Shown piece by piece: positions 25,602-33,989 of a DNA stretch of 36,360 nt. The position numbers were made by a program, and so were the translations under genes. Every line of letters starts with the position of its first letter. Within the stretch, counting starts at the first letter, position 1. Source of the DNA: Chitinophagaceae bacterium (GTDB lineage Bacteria; Bacteroidota; Bacteroidia; Chitinophagales; Chitinophagaceae); assembly GCA_947381435.1 (NCBI GenBank), contig CANCVE010000038.1, forward strand, positions 1 through 36,360. Direction: 5' to 3'. The notes below the pieces were generated by a model. The model was given only the letters and a program-made list of their open reading frames with translations. It was not told where the DNA came from and ran no database searches.

Positions 25602-27620
25602 ATGTACATAACCAAAATTAAAGAGAAATTCCAAAATGAATTCGGACAGAATTGGTGTACTGACTTGTATAATGCTCCTGACTCCAATTATGATTCGATA
25701 AAAACTTCTATATCCTCAAAATTAAATTCATTCGCAATAGATTTTTTTGAAGCTATTAATCTTTCTGTTATTTCTGGCGAATATATAGTTGATACTACCT
25801 TTATAGACAATTTGGATAGTCTTTTAAGTTTAATATTCAATATTGCTACTTTAGATACAGATAATATTGATGTCAATGTCATTGGAAAGGAGAATGTAAA
25901 TGCATTAAATACTCTAGTTATAAATTCCTTTCGGCCACATTTAATGAATGCTATAAATCATTATAAAGGACTTAACAAACAAGTCTTGCGGCAATCAACC
26001 GTTTTTGATACGCAGGTTATATTGGATGCATTTAAAAATGAAAGGTCAGAATATACATCTTCAGAATTTTCAACTTTAATATCTCAAACAAATGATTTCA
26101 TTTCTTTGAATGTAAAACTTGCACATATAGATCACAATCTTTCTGTCAATCCAGATATTTTACGTGAATTGGTTCTAATTAATATTTCTTTAATTGATAA
26201 AGTAAACCAATCCCCTTCATTTTATAATATCCTTTTAGATAAATGCGAATTTCTTAAGAAAAAATTAATCTATCGGTTTAATGAAGATAAAAAGAATTAT
26301 ACATATAGTTTTAATTTCGAAAACATAGACTTATCTACAGGTAAAAACGAGTTCAAATACTTTAATGAGTTTTATAGTATAACCAATCTTAATCACAATT
26401 TAGACAATGCCAATAATACAGAGTGTAAAAAAGAATTCGATAGAAAGGTTGAATCAGCTTTGAAAAAAATTGCAACTAATCAAACGATACAATTTGAGGA
26501 TTTTCATTATTTGGTAAAGTACTACAAAGATGAAAATAAAAATGAGGTAAAGCTAAATAATTTATATGAACAGTTTAAAGCCTTAGAGTTACCTAATTCA
26601 ACTAATTTAATTGATAAAAGAGCATACCAAATTTCAAGTAATTATCTATTTAACAATACAGTTTCTTTTATTTCAAAGAAGGACAATATTTCATTAGAAA
26701 TTTTAAATACGTATACGTCCGATTTGAAATTTATTCAAGAACAAACAAAAGTTTTTAATTACTTCCCTTACCTACGTATTTGCGAATCTCTATTAAAAAA
26801 AATTGATTTACTATTAAAACCAAGCATTAACAATAATGAATCATTAAGTGATGTAAAAAAAATACTTAGTTTGCTGGAGGATTTGGAAAAAATACTTTAT
26901 CAAAATTACGAATGGTGCAGAAATAGAAATTTTCAAGCTTTTCAAGTTCCTTTAATTGAATGTCAAAAAACTGTTGAAGGTGTTACTGTTTTTCTATCCT
27001 CATCTTTTATTTTGCCAATTAATTATGCTCAAGTTAATAAAGATATACTTTTAGTAACATCGCAAATATTGAAATACAAAACAATTTATGATTATAAATT
27101 CGATATAAACGAGGATAAGGAAGAGATTAATCGAATAAAGGATTCTATAAATAAAACTGAGAAAAGGAGTATTGAAATCATAAGCATTTTTGCAGCAATA
27201 GTGTTGTTTGTTTCTGGTAGTATCCAGCTATTTGCTAAGGTTGAATCATTTAAACAATCTCTTTTGTTTATGTTAGTTTTCGCTTATGCCCTATCTGTTT
27301 TTGTTTTATTAATTTGGATTATAACTAGAGAAAATGGGTTTAAATATAAAAAAATGCCTAATATCCATCGTTGGCTAATTGCAATAGTCGGGGTTGCAAC
27401 TATTGGTTCATTTATCCTCATTCAGTGTAATACTAACTTTCAAACTGTCACGCAAAAAAGTATTACAAATTTAAAAGATTCAATAAAAATAAATATTTTA
27501 CAAGACAGCCTTAAAAAGTTAAAGAATAAGGAAGAAATTGATGCCTTTAAACCTATTACAAACTTAAGTGACTCTATAAAAAAGCCGTTCTCGAAGGTGG
27601 CTTTAAAAAATAAACAGTAA
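25602..27620 (+). CDS. 672-residue protein with three C-terminal membrane segments, function unknown
   Basis: Not recognised as any characterised family. About 520 N-terminal residues are predicted soluble and helical, rich in Asn, Lys and Ile, without visible nuclease, kinase or protease motifs. Three hydrophobic stretches follow: about 522-545 (IISIFAAIVLFVSGSIQ), 553-575 (LLFMLVFAYALSVFVLLIWI) and 589-607 (WLIAIVGVATIGSFILI). A charged, possibly coiled segment (INEDKEEINRIKDSINKTEK) precedes the first. The tail repeats ITNLKDSIK and ITNLSDSIKK. A large sensor-like domain ending in a small membrane module is common among membrane-perturbing defence effectors, so with the Panacea-like partner it may be the toxin. 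Base use is more AT-rich than in the restriction genes that follow. Confidence 0.6.
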   Translation: MYITKIKEKFQNEFGQNWCTDLYNAPDSNYDSIKTSISSKLNSFAIDFFEAINLSVISGEYIVDTTFIDNLDSLLSLIFNIATLDTDNIDVNVIGKENVNALNTLVINSFRPHLMNAINHYKGLNKQVLRQSTVFDTQVILDAFKNERSEYTSSEFSTLISQTNDFISLNVKLAHIDHNLSVNPDILRELVLINISLIDKVNQSPSFYNILLDKCEFLKKKLIYRFNEDKKNYTYSFNFENIDLSTGKNEFKYFNEFYSITNLNHNLDNANNTECKKEFDRKVESALKKIATNQTIQFEDFHYLVKYYKDENKNEVKLNNLYEQFKALELPNSTNLIDKRAYQISSNYLFNNTVSFISKKDNISLEILNTYTSDLKFIQEQTKVFNYFPYLRICESLLKKIDLLLKPSINNNESLSDVKKILSLLEDLEKILYQNYEWCRNRNFQAFQVPLIECQKTVEGVTVFLSSSFILPINYAQVNKDILLVTSQILKYKTIYDYKFDINEDKEEINRIKDSINKTEKRSIEIISIFAAIVLFVSGSIQLFAKVESFKQSLLFMLVFAYALSVFVLLIWIITRENGFKYKKMPNIHRWLIAIVGVATIGSFILIQCNTNFQTVTQKSITNLKDSIKINILQDSLKKLKNKEEIDAFKPITNLSDSIKKPFSKVALKNKQ

Positions 27621-27657
27621 GACAAGATACAATATGTTAATAACCAAGAGAAATAGA

Positions 27658-27684
27658 GGTTGCAAGGTTGCAAACCTTGCAACC
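27658..27684. other. GGTTGCAAGG/CCTTGCAACC hairpin
   Basis: Perfect 10-bp arms GGTTGCAAGG and CCTTGCAACC enclose TTGCAAA, followed by a further TTTGCAACCTTGCAAA. The same word, TTGCAAAGGTTGCAAAGG, is written inside the DUF3987 gene near 23520-23545. It lies after the membrane-protein gene and could end its transcript or be a protein-binding repeat. Confidence 0.5.
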
Positions 27685-27833
27685 TTTGCAACCTTGCAAA
27701 TCAATTCTCACCCCCTTTTTACATCAAAAAAACACTCACTTTTCCCTCTAGCAAAAAACATTCATAGAATAATAATTTATCATAAAAAGCTATTTACACC
27801 TACTTTCATTACATTGCATAGTTTTATACTAGA

Positions 27834-28481
27834 ATGATAGAAGAAGTTTCCACAAAGCAGGTAAAAAGTAAAAAGAGAGTTACAGACCACGGCGAGGTTT
27901 TTACCAACGAAAGAGAGGTAAATGCTATGCTCGACCTTGTAAAAGATGAAACCGAGCGTATAGATTCTCGTTTCTTGGAACCAGCTTGTGGTAATGGCAA
28001 TTTTTTGGCTGAAGTATTACGGAGAAAGCTAGCAGTTGTAGGCGGTAGATATAGCAAAAGCCAGATTGAATGGGAATGCTATGCTTTAACAGCAATTGCA
28101 AGTATTTATGGGGTTGATATTTTAGAAGATAATGCAATAGAATGTAGGAAACGCTTGTTTGATATTTTCTCTAAATTATACTTATCTACTTTTAATACTA
28201 ATTGCAAGTTGGAATTTCTCAAAGGGATAAGGTTTATACTCGAAAGAAATATATTGTGGGGTGATGCTTTAGATTTTACCAATCCCGTTACCAAGAAGCC
28301 AATTATATTTTCTGAGTGGAGTATGGTAAATTCAACAATGGTAAAACGTAGAGACTATATTTTTAAGTTCTTAGTAGAAAAGTCACATCAGTTTGCGCTC
28401 TTCAATGATGAAGGAACGGCAGCAGCAATTGATGAACCAATAAAGGATTTTCCACTCATTCATTATCTAAAGCTAGACTAA
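27834..28481 (+). CDS. SAM-binding methyltransferase-like subunit of the restriction system (no NPPY)
   Basis: A 215-residue protein with an N6-adenine methylase-like front: HGEVFTNEREVNAMLDLV, then motif I FLEPACGNGNFL (47-58) and the GVDILEDN acidic motif. The region after LWGDALDF, where N/DPPY/F should be, reads TNPVTKKPIIFSEWSM instead, so the catalytic motif is absent. It therefore probably cannot methylate by itself, and may work as a partner of the next gene product, whose start is two bases after this stop. Translational coupling is likely. It could be a specificity or accessory subunit. Confidence 0.75.
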   Translation: MIEEVSTKQVKSKKRVTDHGEVFTNEREVNAMLDLVKDETERIDSRFLEPACGNGNFLAEVLRRKLAVVGGRYSKSQIEWECYALTAIASIYGVDILEDNAIECRKRLFDIFSKLYLSTFNTNCKLEFLKGIRFILERNILWGDALDFTNPVTKKPIIFSEWSMVNSTMVKRRDYIFKFLVEKSHQFALFNDEGTAAAIDEPIKDFPLIHYLKLD

Positions 28482-28483
28482 CA

Positions 28484-29980
28484 ATGATACTAACCAATTA
28501 CAATCCTGATGTCCTTTCTTGCATTGCCAACCTAAGCAATGATGAGGTTTTTACGCCACCACATTTGGCAAACCAAATGCTCGATTTGTTACCTAAAGAA
28601 TTATGGAGTAACAAAAACGCCACCTTTTTAGACCCTGTTTCAAAGTCGGGTGTGTTTTTGAGAGAGATAGCCAAAAGATTGATGGTTGGGTTAGAAACAC
28701 AAATACCCGACAGGCAGGAGCGTATTAACCATATTTTCAAAAAGCAATTGTTTGGCATAGCCATTACCGAGCTTACCTCTTTGTTATCTCGGCGTTCAGT
28801 TTATTGTAGCAAAACTGCAAATAGTGTTTATTCTGTTTGCACCAACTTCGAAACAGAACAAGGCAACATACTTTATGAAAGGCTACAACATACTTGGCAA
28901 AATGGCAAATGCACTTATTGTGGGGCAAGCCAAGAAGTTTATGATCGCGAGGATGCGTTAGAAACTTACGCTTACAACTTTATACATATTGATTCAATTG
29001 ATAAACTCTTTAAGAAAATGAAATTTGATGTTGTCGTGGGTAATCCCCCTTATCAATTAAGTGATGGTGGTCATGGTAGAAGTGCAAAGCCTTTATACCA
29101 TTTATTTATACAACAAGCTAAAAAATTAAACCCTAGGTATCTATCTATGATTATACCAGATAGATGGTTTGCAGGTGGCAAGGGGCTTGATGATTTTAGA
29201 AGTGAAATGCTAAATGATACACATTTTAAAAAAATTGTTGATTACACTTCAGCTGCAGATGTATTTCCAGGTGCAGATGTTCCTGGTGGCATTTGTTTTT
29301 TTCTTTGGGATAGTACTTATAAAGGCAAAACTGAAATCGAAATTCGAAATGGGGCTCATATAGAAAAGTCGGAAAGATATTTAAATGAGTTTAATACTTT
29401 CATACGCAATTCCACGGCAGTTGATGTAATTCGAAAAGTCAATTTAAAGACAAAGGATTTTATGAATACACAAGTCTCAAGTAGAAAACCATTTGGTTTA
29501 GCAACGAATGCTAGACCCAAAAGCAAAGGTGATTTACGCTTGAAATATTACGGTGGTTATGGCCCATATCCCAAAAAAGAAATAACAACTGGAGTTGAAT
29601 ATATTAATAAATGGAAAGTTGTAACTTCCAAGACATCTTATGATCATGCTGGTCAACCAGACAAGGATGGAAAAAGAAAAGTTTTCTCAACATTAGAAAT
29701 ATTAAAACCTGATGAAATTTGTACTGAGTCTTATATTATCACTGGTAGTTTTAATACTGAATCTGAATGCTTAAATCTGTTAAGCTATCTTAAAACCAAA
29801 TTTGTACGATTTTTAGTTTCTCAATTATCATTTTCTCAAGACATAACTAAGGATAGATTCTCGTTTGTTCCAATACAAAATTTTGAAGAAAGCTGGAATG
29901 ACGAAAAGCTTTATAATTTTTACGAGTTATCAAATAATGAAATTGATTTTATTAATTCTATGATTCGCCCAATTGAGTAA
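28484..29980 (+). CDS. Eco57I-type N6-adenine DNA methyltransferase
   Basis: Modification subunit of the restriction system. It starts with NDEVFTPPHLANQMLDLLP and a degenerate motif I FLDPVSKSGVFL (49-59), in which Lys-Ser replaces the usual glycines, as I recall for this subfamily. It continues with GIAITELTSLLSRRSVYCSK, a CTYCGA half zinc finger and the catalytic motif GNPPYQLSDGG (NPPY at 187-190). After that come LNPRYLSMIIPDRWFAGGKG and FPGADVPGGICFFLWD, typical of Eco57I/type II methylases. The C-terminal third is more AT-rich and probably holds target recognition. It is followed three bases later by the restriction subunit gene. Confidence 0.88.
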   Translation: MILTNYNPDVLSCIANLSNDEVFTPPHLANQMLDLLPKELWSNKNATFLDPVSKSGVFLREIAKRLMVGLETQIPDRQERINHIFKKQLFGIAITELTSLLSRRSVYCSKTANSVYSVCTNFETEQGNILYERLQHTWQNGKCTYCGASQEVYDREDALETYAYNFIHIDSIDKLFKKMKFDVVVGNPPYQLSDGGHGRSAKPLYHLFIQQAKKLNPRYLSMIIPDRWFAGGKGLDDFRSEMLNDTHFKKIVDYTSAADVFPGADVPGGICFFLWDSTYKGKTEIEIRNGAHIEKSERYLNEFNTFIRNSTAVDVIRKVNLKTKDFMNTQVSSRKPFGLATNARPKSKGDLRLKYYGGYGPYPKKEITTGVEYINKWKVVTSKTSYDHAGQPDKDGKRKVFSTLEILKPDEICTESYIITGSFNTESECLNLLSYLKTKFVRFLVSQLSFSQDITKDRFSFVPIQNFEESWNDEKLYNFYELSNNEIDFINSMIRPIE

Positions 29981-29983
29981 AAT

Positions 29984-32497
29984 ATGGCAAAAGAATTCTT
30001 CCCAAAACGTTCCGAGGCTAAACCAACCATTTATGCCTATACCGATACCAACCCACAATATAATGGGCTATTAAAAGTGGGCTATACCAGTGTAAGTGCA
30101 AAAGCAAGGGTAGAGCAGCAGTACCCCATCATAAAGCCTGGTGCTTTACCTTACAAAATAGTGATAGAAGAGAGTGCCATGCGCAATGATGGCAGCACAT
30201 TTACCGACCACGATGTTCACCGCTATCTAAAAAGTAAAAACATCCGAAACGAAGCTGGCGAATGGTTTAGGTGTACCGAAAAAGAAGTATTAGCTGCAAT
30301 TGTTGCTGTAAAACAAGGAGAACTAAACGAAGAAAACCGTACCCTTACCTTTGGTATGCGCCCAGAGCAGCAAGACGCAGTAAATAAAACGATTGCCTAT
30401 TTCGATAGCTTCAAGCAAGAAAAAGAAAACAAAGACAAAACACCTCGCTTTCTTTGGAATGCTAAAATGCGTTTCGGTAAAACCTTTGCTACTTATAAGC
30501 TAGCAAAGCAAATGAATTGGAAAAAGGTATTGGTACTCACCTTCAAACCTGCGGTTCAAAGTGCTTGGGAGCAAGATTTATCTACGCACGTAGATTTTAA
30601 AGGGTGGCAGTTTATAAACAAAGGCGGTTCATTAACAATAGACAATGCAGATAAAACAAGACCAATAGTGTGCTTTGGTTCTTTCCAAGACTTTTTAGGC
30701 AAAAACAAAGCAGGTGGTATAAAAACACATAATGAATGGGTACACCTCACCAATTGGGATTGTGTTGTTTTTGATGAATACCATTATGGTGCTTGGCGTG
30801 AAAATGCGAAAGATTTATTTGAATCGGAGGATGAAAAAGAAATGAAACTCGATTTGGGTGAAGGGCTTGAATATTTTAATGAAGATAATATGCCCATCAC
30901 CACCAATGGCTACCTCTATTTGTCGGGTACGCCATTTAGGGCAATCAACTCTGGCGAGTTTATAGAAGAACAAATTTTCAACTGGACATATAGCGACGAA
31001 CAAAGGGCGAAGCAAGAATGGCAAGGGGAAAATAACCCTTATGCTTCCCTGCCTCGAATGGTGATGCTTACTTATCAATTGCCCGATAGCATTAGAGAAA
31101 TAGCCATACAGGGTGAATACAACGAGTTTGATTTGAATGTTTTCTTTACCGCCAGTGGCAATCGCAATAGTGCAAAATTTCAATATGAAGAAGAAGTTCA
31201 AAAGTGGCTCGATTTAATACGAGGTGCTTACTTGGGAACTACAATAGACAATTTAAAGTTAGGTGGTTCAAAGCCCCCAATGCCTTTTTCCGATGCTCGT
31301 TTATTAAATGTGCTGTCACACACTTTTTGGTTTTTACCAAGTGTAGCTTCTTGCTATGCCATGAAAAACTTATTAGAACAGCGTAAAAACACTTTCTACC
31401 ACGACTATGAAATAATTGTTGCAGCAGGGTTAGAGGCAGGTTTAGGAGTAGAAGCCTTAAAACCTGTAGAGTTTGCAATGGACAATCCATTAAAATCAAA
31501 AACTATCACCCTTTCTTGTGGCAAATTGACCACTGGCGTATCAGTTAAGCCTTGGACGGGTATTTTTATGCTGCGCAATTCATCAAGTCCCGAAACTTAT
31601 TTTCAAGCAGCTTTCCGTGTACAAACACCTTGGACAACAAAGAACCCCGATAGTCTTTCGCCAAACAAAGAAGAAATACTAAAAGAAGAGTGTTATGTGT
31701 TTGACTTCGCCCCTTCAAGGGCATTGCGTCAAATAGCCGATTATAGCTGTAGGCTCAATATCGACGAAACCAACCCCGAAAAGAAAGTAGCAGAGTTTAT
31801 TAGCTTTCTTCCTGTATTGGCTTATGATGGCAGTTCAATGAAAGAAATAGATGCTGCTGGCGTTTTGGATATGGCAATGAGTGGCACAACATCAACCTTA
31901 TTAGCGAAAAGATGGGAGAGCGCTTTGTTAGTGAATGTTGACAATAATACTTTACAACGCCTAATGAACAACCCAGATGCAATGAAAGCATTAATGGGAA
32001 TAGAGGGCTTTAGGAATTTAAACCAAGATATAGAAACAATCATCAACAAGTCGGAAGCTATACAAAAGACAAAGAAGGAAGCTAACAAGCGTGAACTAAC
32101 TAAAGAAGAAAAGAAAGAATTAACCGACGAAGAGAAAGAGTACAAAAGCAAGAGAAAAGAGATACAAGATAAACTGATAAAGTTTGCAACCCGTATTCCT
32201 GTTTTTATGTATCTAACAGATTACAGAGAACACACCTTAAAAGATGTCATTACACAACTAGAACCGGGGCTATTTAAAAAAGTAACGGGTTTGAATGTAA
32301 AAGACTTTGATTTGTTGGTAAGCCTTGGTGTGTTCAATAGTTCATTAATGAATGATGCAGTCTATAAATTCAAACGCTACGAAGATGCAAGCCTAGAATA
32401 CACAGGCATCAACAGACACCATGAAGATAAAGTGGGAGGATATGATACTGTAATAAGTGCGGAAGATTATAAGAGTATTTATGAGAATGTGGGATAG
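29984..32497 (+). CDS. Restriction subunit: GIY-YIG nuclease fused to SF2 helicase
   Basis: An 837-residue enzyme with an N-terminal GIY-YIG (T5orf172-like) nuclease (about 15-100): IYAYTD, LLKVGYTS, a conserved Arg in SAKARVEQQ and the metal-binding Glu E93 in AGEWF. A helicase/translocase follows, with Walker A RFGKT (K166), the DEYH box (D264-H267), SGTPF (314-318) and the motif V/VI region TTGVSVKPW plus YFQAAFRVQTPW, where the last arginine would be the finger. A charged coiled segment (about 690-725, KKEANKRELTKEEKK) separates the C-terminal domain. With the two methylase-type genes upstream it forms a complete restriction-modification operon. The active residues look intact. Confidence 0.87.
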   Translation: MAKEFFPKRSEAKPTIYAYTDTNPQYNGLLKVGYTSVSAKARVEQQYPIIKPGALPYKIVIEESAMRNDGSTFTDHDVHRYLKSKNIRNEAGEWFRCTEKEVLAAIVAVKQGELNEENRTLTFGMRPEQQDAVNKTIAYFDSFKQEKENKDKTPRFLWNAKMRFGKTFATYKLAKQMNWKKVLVLTFKPAVQSAWEQDLSTHVDFKGWQFINKGGSLTIDNADKTRPIVCFGSFQDFLGKNKAGGIKTHNEWVHLTNWDCVVFDEYHYGAWRENAKDLFESEDEKEMKLDLGEGLEYFNEDNMPITTNGYLYLSGTPFRAINSGEFIEEQIFNWTYSDEQRAKQEWQGENNPYASLPRMVMLTYQLPDSIREIAIQGEYNEFDLNVFFTASGNRNSAKFQYEEEVQKWLDLIRGAYLGTTIDNLKLGGSKPPMPFSDARLLNVLSHTFWFLPSVASCYAMKNLLEQRKNTFYHDYEIIVAAGLEAGLGVEALKPVEFAMDNPLKSKTITLSCGKLTTGVSVKPWTGIFMLRNSSSPETYFQAAFRVQTPWTTKNPDSLSPNKEEILKEECYVFDFAPSRALRQIADYSCRLNIDETNPEKKVAEFISFLPVLAYDGSSMKEIDAAGVLDMAMSGTTSTLLAKRWESALLVNVDNNTLQRLMNNPDAMKALMGIEGFRNLNQDIETIINKSEAIQKTKKEANKRELTKEEKKELTDEEKEYKSKRKEIQDKLIKFATRIPVFMYLTDYREHTLKDVITQLEPGLFKKVTGLNVKDFDLLVSLGVFNSSLMNDAVYKFKRYEDASLEYTGINRHHEDKVGGYDTVISAEDYKSIYENVG

Positions 32498-32636
32498 GGG
32501 CAATTTATTTTTAAGAAAAATTGAAAAAGAGCAAATGAAAATAAAGTCTATTTGTAGTGGTATTCAGTTTAAATACATAAGTAAATACTAAAAAGGAATA
32601 ATTCTGTAAGGTTACTAATTTAAAGGTTACTAGTCA

Positions 32637-32646
32637 CCCCCCCCCC
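32637..32646. repeat. Run of ten C before the XRE-ImmA promoter
   Basis: A homopolymer of ten C in an AT-rich gap, just after two copies of AAGGTTACTA (32608-32617, 32623-32632). Its length could vary by slippage. It is not in a coding frame, so any effect would be on expression. Confidence 0.6.
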
Positions 32647-32668
32647 AATCAACATATTGTCCACATTT

Positions 32669-32684
32669 TTGGTAAAACTACCAA
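32669..32684. promoter_or_regulatory. Operator 1 of the XRE-ImmA gene
   Basis: TTGGTA-AAAC-TACCAA, a 16-bp palindrome with 6-bp arms. The same arms and the same 4-base centre length recur 65 bp downstream. Probably a dimer site for the XRE-type protein encoded next. Confidence 0.65.
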
Positions 32685-32723
32685 TAAAGCTAAGCATTAT
32701 ACTATAAAGTACTAAAAATTGCT

Positions 32724-32731
32724 TACTTTTG
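32724..32731 (+). promoter_or_regulatory. -7 box of the XRE-ImmA gene
   Basis: TACTTTTG matches TAnnTTTG. Transcription would start near 32738, inside operator 2, so occupancy of that site should block initiation. No TTG was found at -33. Confidence 0.5.
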
Positions 32732-32733
32732 TT

Positions 32734-32749
32734 TTGGTAATTTTACCAA
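32734..32749. promoter_or_regulatory. Operator 2 of the XRE-ImmA gene
   Basis: TTGGTA-ATTT-TACCAA, the second copy of the palindrome, begins three bases after the -7 box and ends 15 bases before the start codon. Its position over the predicted transcription start fits autorepression. Confidence 0.7.
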
Positions 32750-32764
32750 TATGATAAAGCAACA

Positions 32765-33979
32765 ATGGACGACAACTTAAATAATATAGACAGAATTATA
32801 AACGGTGCATTAAGTCCTAGGGGATGGATTAATACATTGTCACTTTCACAATTTTTCAAAGTAAAGATTGATGAAATGGATATATCAAAAAACCAAGCTC
32901 TTAAAATTATGGACATCGAAACAAAAAGCTTTGATGCCTTTATGTTGGGTGAGTCCACCAAGATTGATTACCTAACAATTTTAAAAATATCCAAGTTTTT
33001 AGAAATATCCCCAACTGTATTTATAGATAAATTTTTGTTGAAGATTGGCGAGGAAAATAAGCAAGAATTAGAAAGAATTAAGATAAACCATTTTATTGCA
33101 AAAAATTTCGACTTAGAAACTTTAAGGAAGAATGGGTTTATTAATAGCGTAAACGATTTTGATGATATCGAGAAAAAGATATTAAATTTTTTCGGATACG
33201 AAACAGTATTTCAATATAAAAGCAATATAGATATTCCTGTTTATTCTAGTGGCAAAATAACTTCTAACATTAAAAGTCAGAAGTTTTGGGTTAATATGGC
33301 TTACGCTACTTTTGATAAAATTTATAATTCAAATGAATATGACAGAGACTATTTAGTAAAATTATTCCCTTCTTTAAGAGCTTATTCTATAAATGTAGAG
33401 AGCGGTCTAAGTCAAGTTTGTAAACTTCTTTTCAAGGCTGGTATTACAGTCATTTTTATTCCGAAAATTTATGATAATTTACATATTAGGGCTGCTACAT
33501 TTTGTATTAACGATAAACCATGTATAGCTATAACAAATTATAAAGATTATTATCCTACCCTTTGGTTTAGCCTGTTCCACGAACTTTATCATGTTCTATA
33601 TGATTGGGAAGAGATTTTGATTTCCGAAAGTAATGCGCATATATCAGCTGGTATGTCAACAGCAACAGTTAATGAAGATGCGGCAAATGAATTTGCGTCA
33701 AGATATTTATTTGATGAAGATAAATTAAAGGAGATAGAGCCTTTTATTAATAACCCTAGTTATATAGCAAAGTATGCCCGTGGGTACAATATTCATGAAA
33801 GTATTGTCTATGCAATATATGCTTACAAATTTTCAACGCCTAAAAATAAACTATTTGGCAAATTCAGGCATTTTCTTATAACTCCTGGTCCAGCTATAGA
33901 ATCTTTTAACCCCTCAGATTATGAAAATTATGTACCTATTCCAAAAATAGCAAGAACAACAAAATTACTTATAGATTAA
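32765..33979 (+). CDS. XRE-family regulator fused to ImmA/IrrE metallopeptidase
   Basis: A 404-residue protein. The N-terminal part (about 38-82, ISKNQALKIMDIETKSFDAF then LKISKFLEIS) is a helix-turn-helix of the XRE type. The C-terminal part is a COG2856/ImmA-IrrE zinc peptidase: SLFHELYHVLYDW with the HExxH H272-E273-H276, and the third ligand region DAANEFASRYLF with E309. Such proteins act as phage or element repressors, or as proteases that cleave a repressor after damage. They also occur as antitoxin-like partners (HigA-like). It leads a two-gene operon behind twin operators. The restriction genes end 267 bases upstream. Confidence 0.88.
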   Translation: MDDNLNNIDRIINGALSPRGWINTLSLSQFFKVKIDEMDISKNQALKIMDIETKSFDAFMLGESTKIDYLTILKISKFLEISPTVFIDKFLLKIGEENKQELERIKINHFIAKNFDLETLRKNGFINSVNDFDDIEKKILNFFGYETVFQYKSNIDIPVYSSGKITSNIKSQKFWVNMAYATFDKIYNSNEYDRDYLVKLFPSLRAYSINVESGLSQVCKLLFKAGITVIFIPKIYDNLHIRAATFCINDKPCIAITNYKDYYPTLWFSLFHELYHVLYDWEEILISESNAHISAGMSTATVNEDAANEFASRYLFDEDKLKEIEPFINNPSYIAKYARGYNIHESIVYAIYAYKFSTPKNKLFGKFRHFLITPGPAIESFNPSDYENYVPIPKIARTTKLLID

Positions 33980-33989
33980 AAATTATATA

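Noticed and set aside
27634-27837. 67-codon ORF between the membrane-protein gene and the methylase gene
   Set aside because: It is written largely across the TTGCAACC hairpin and overlaps the next gene's start; composition reflects the repeat.
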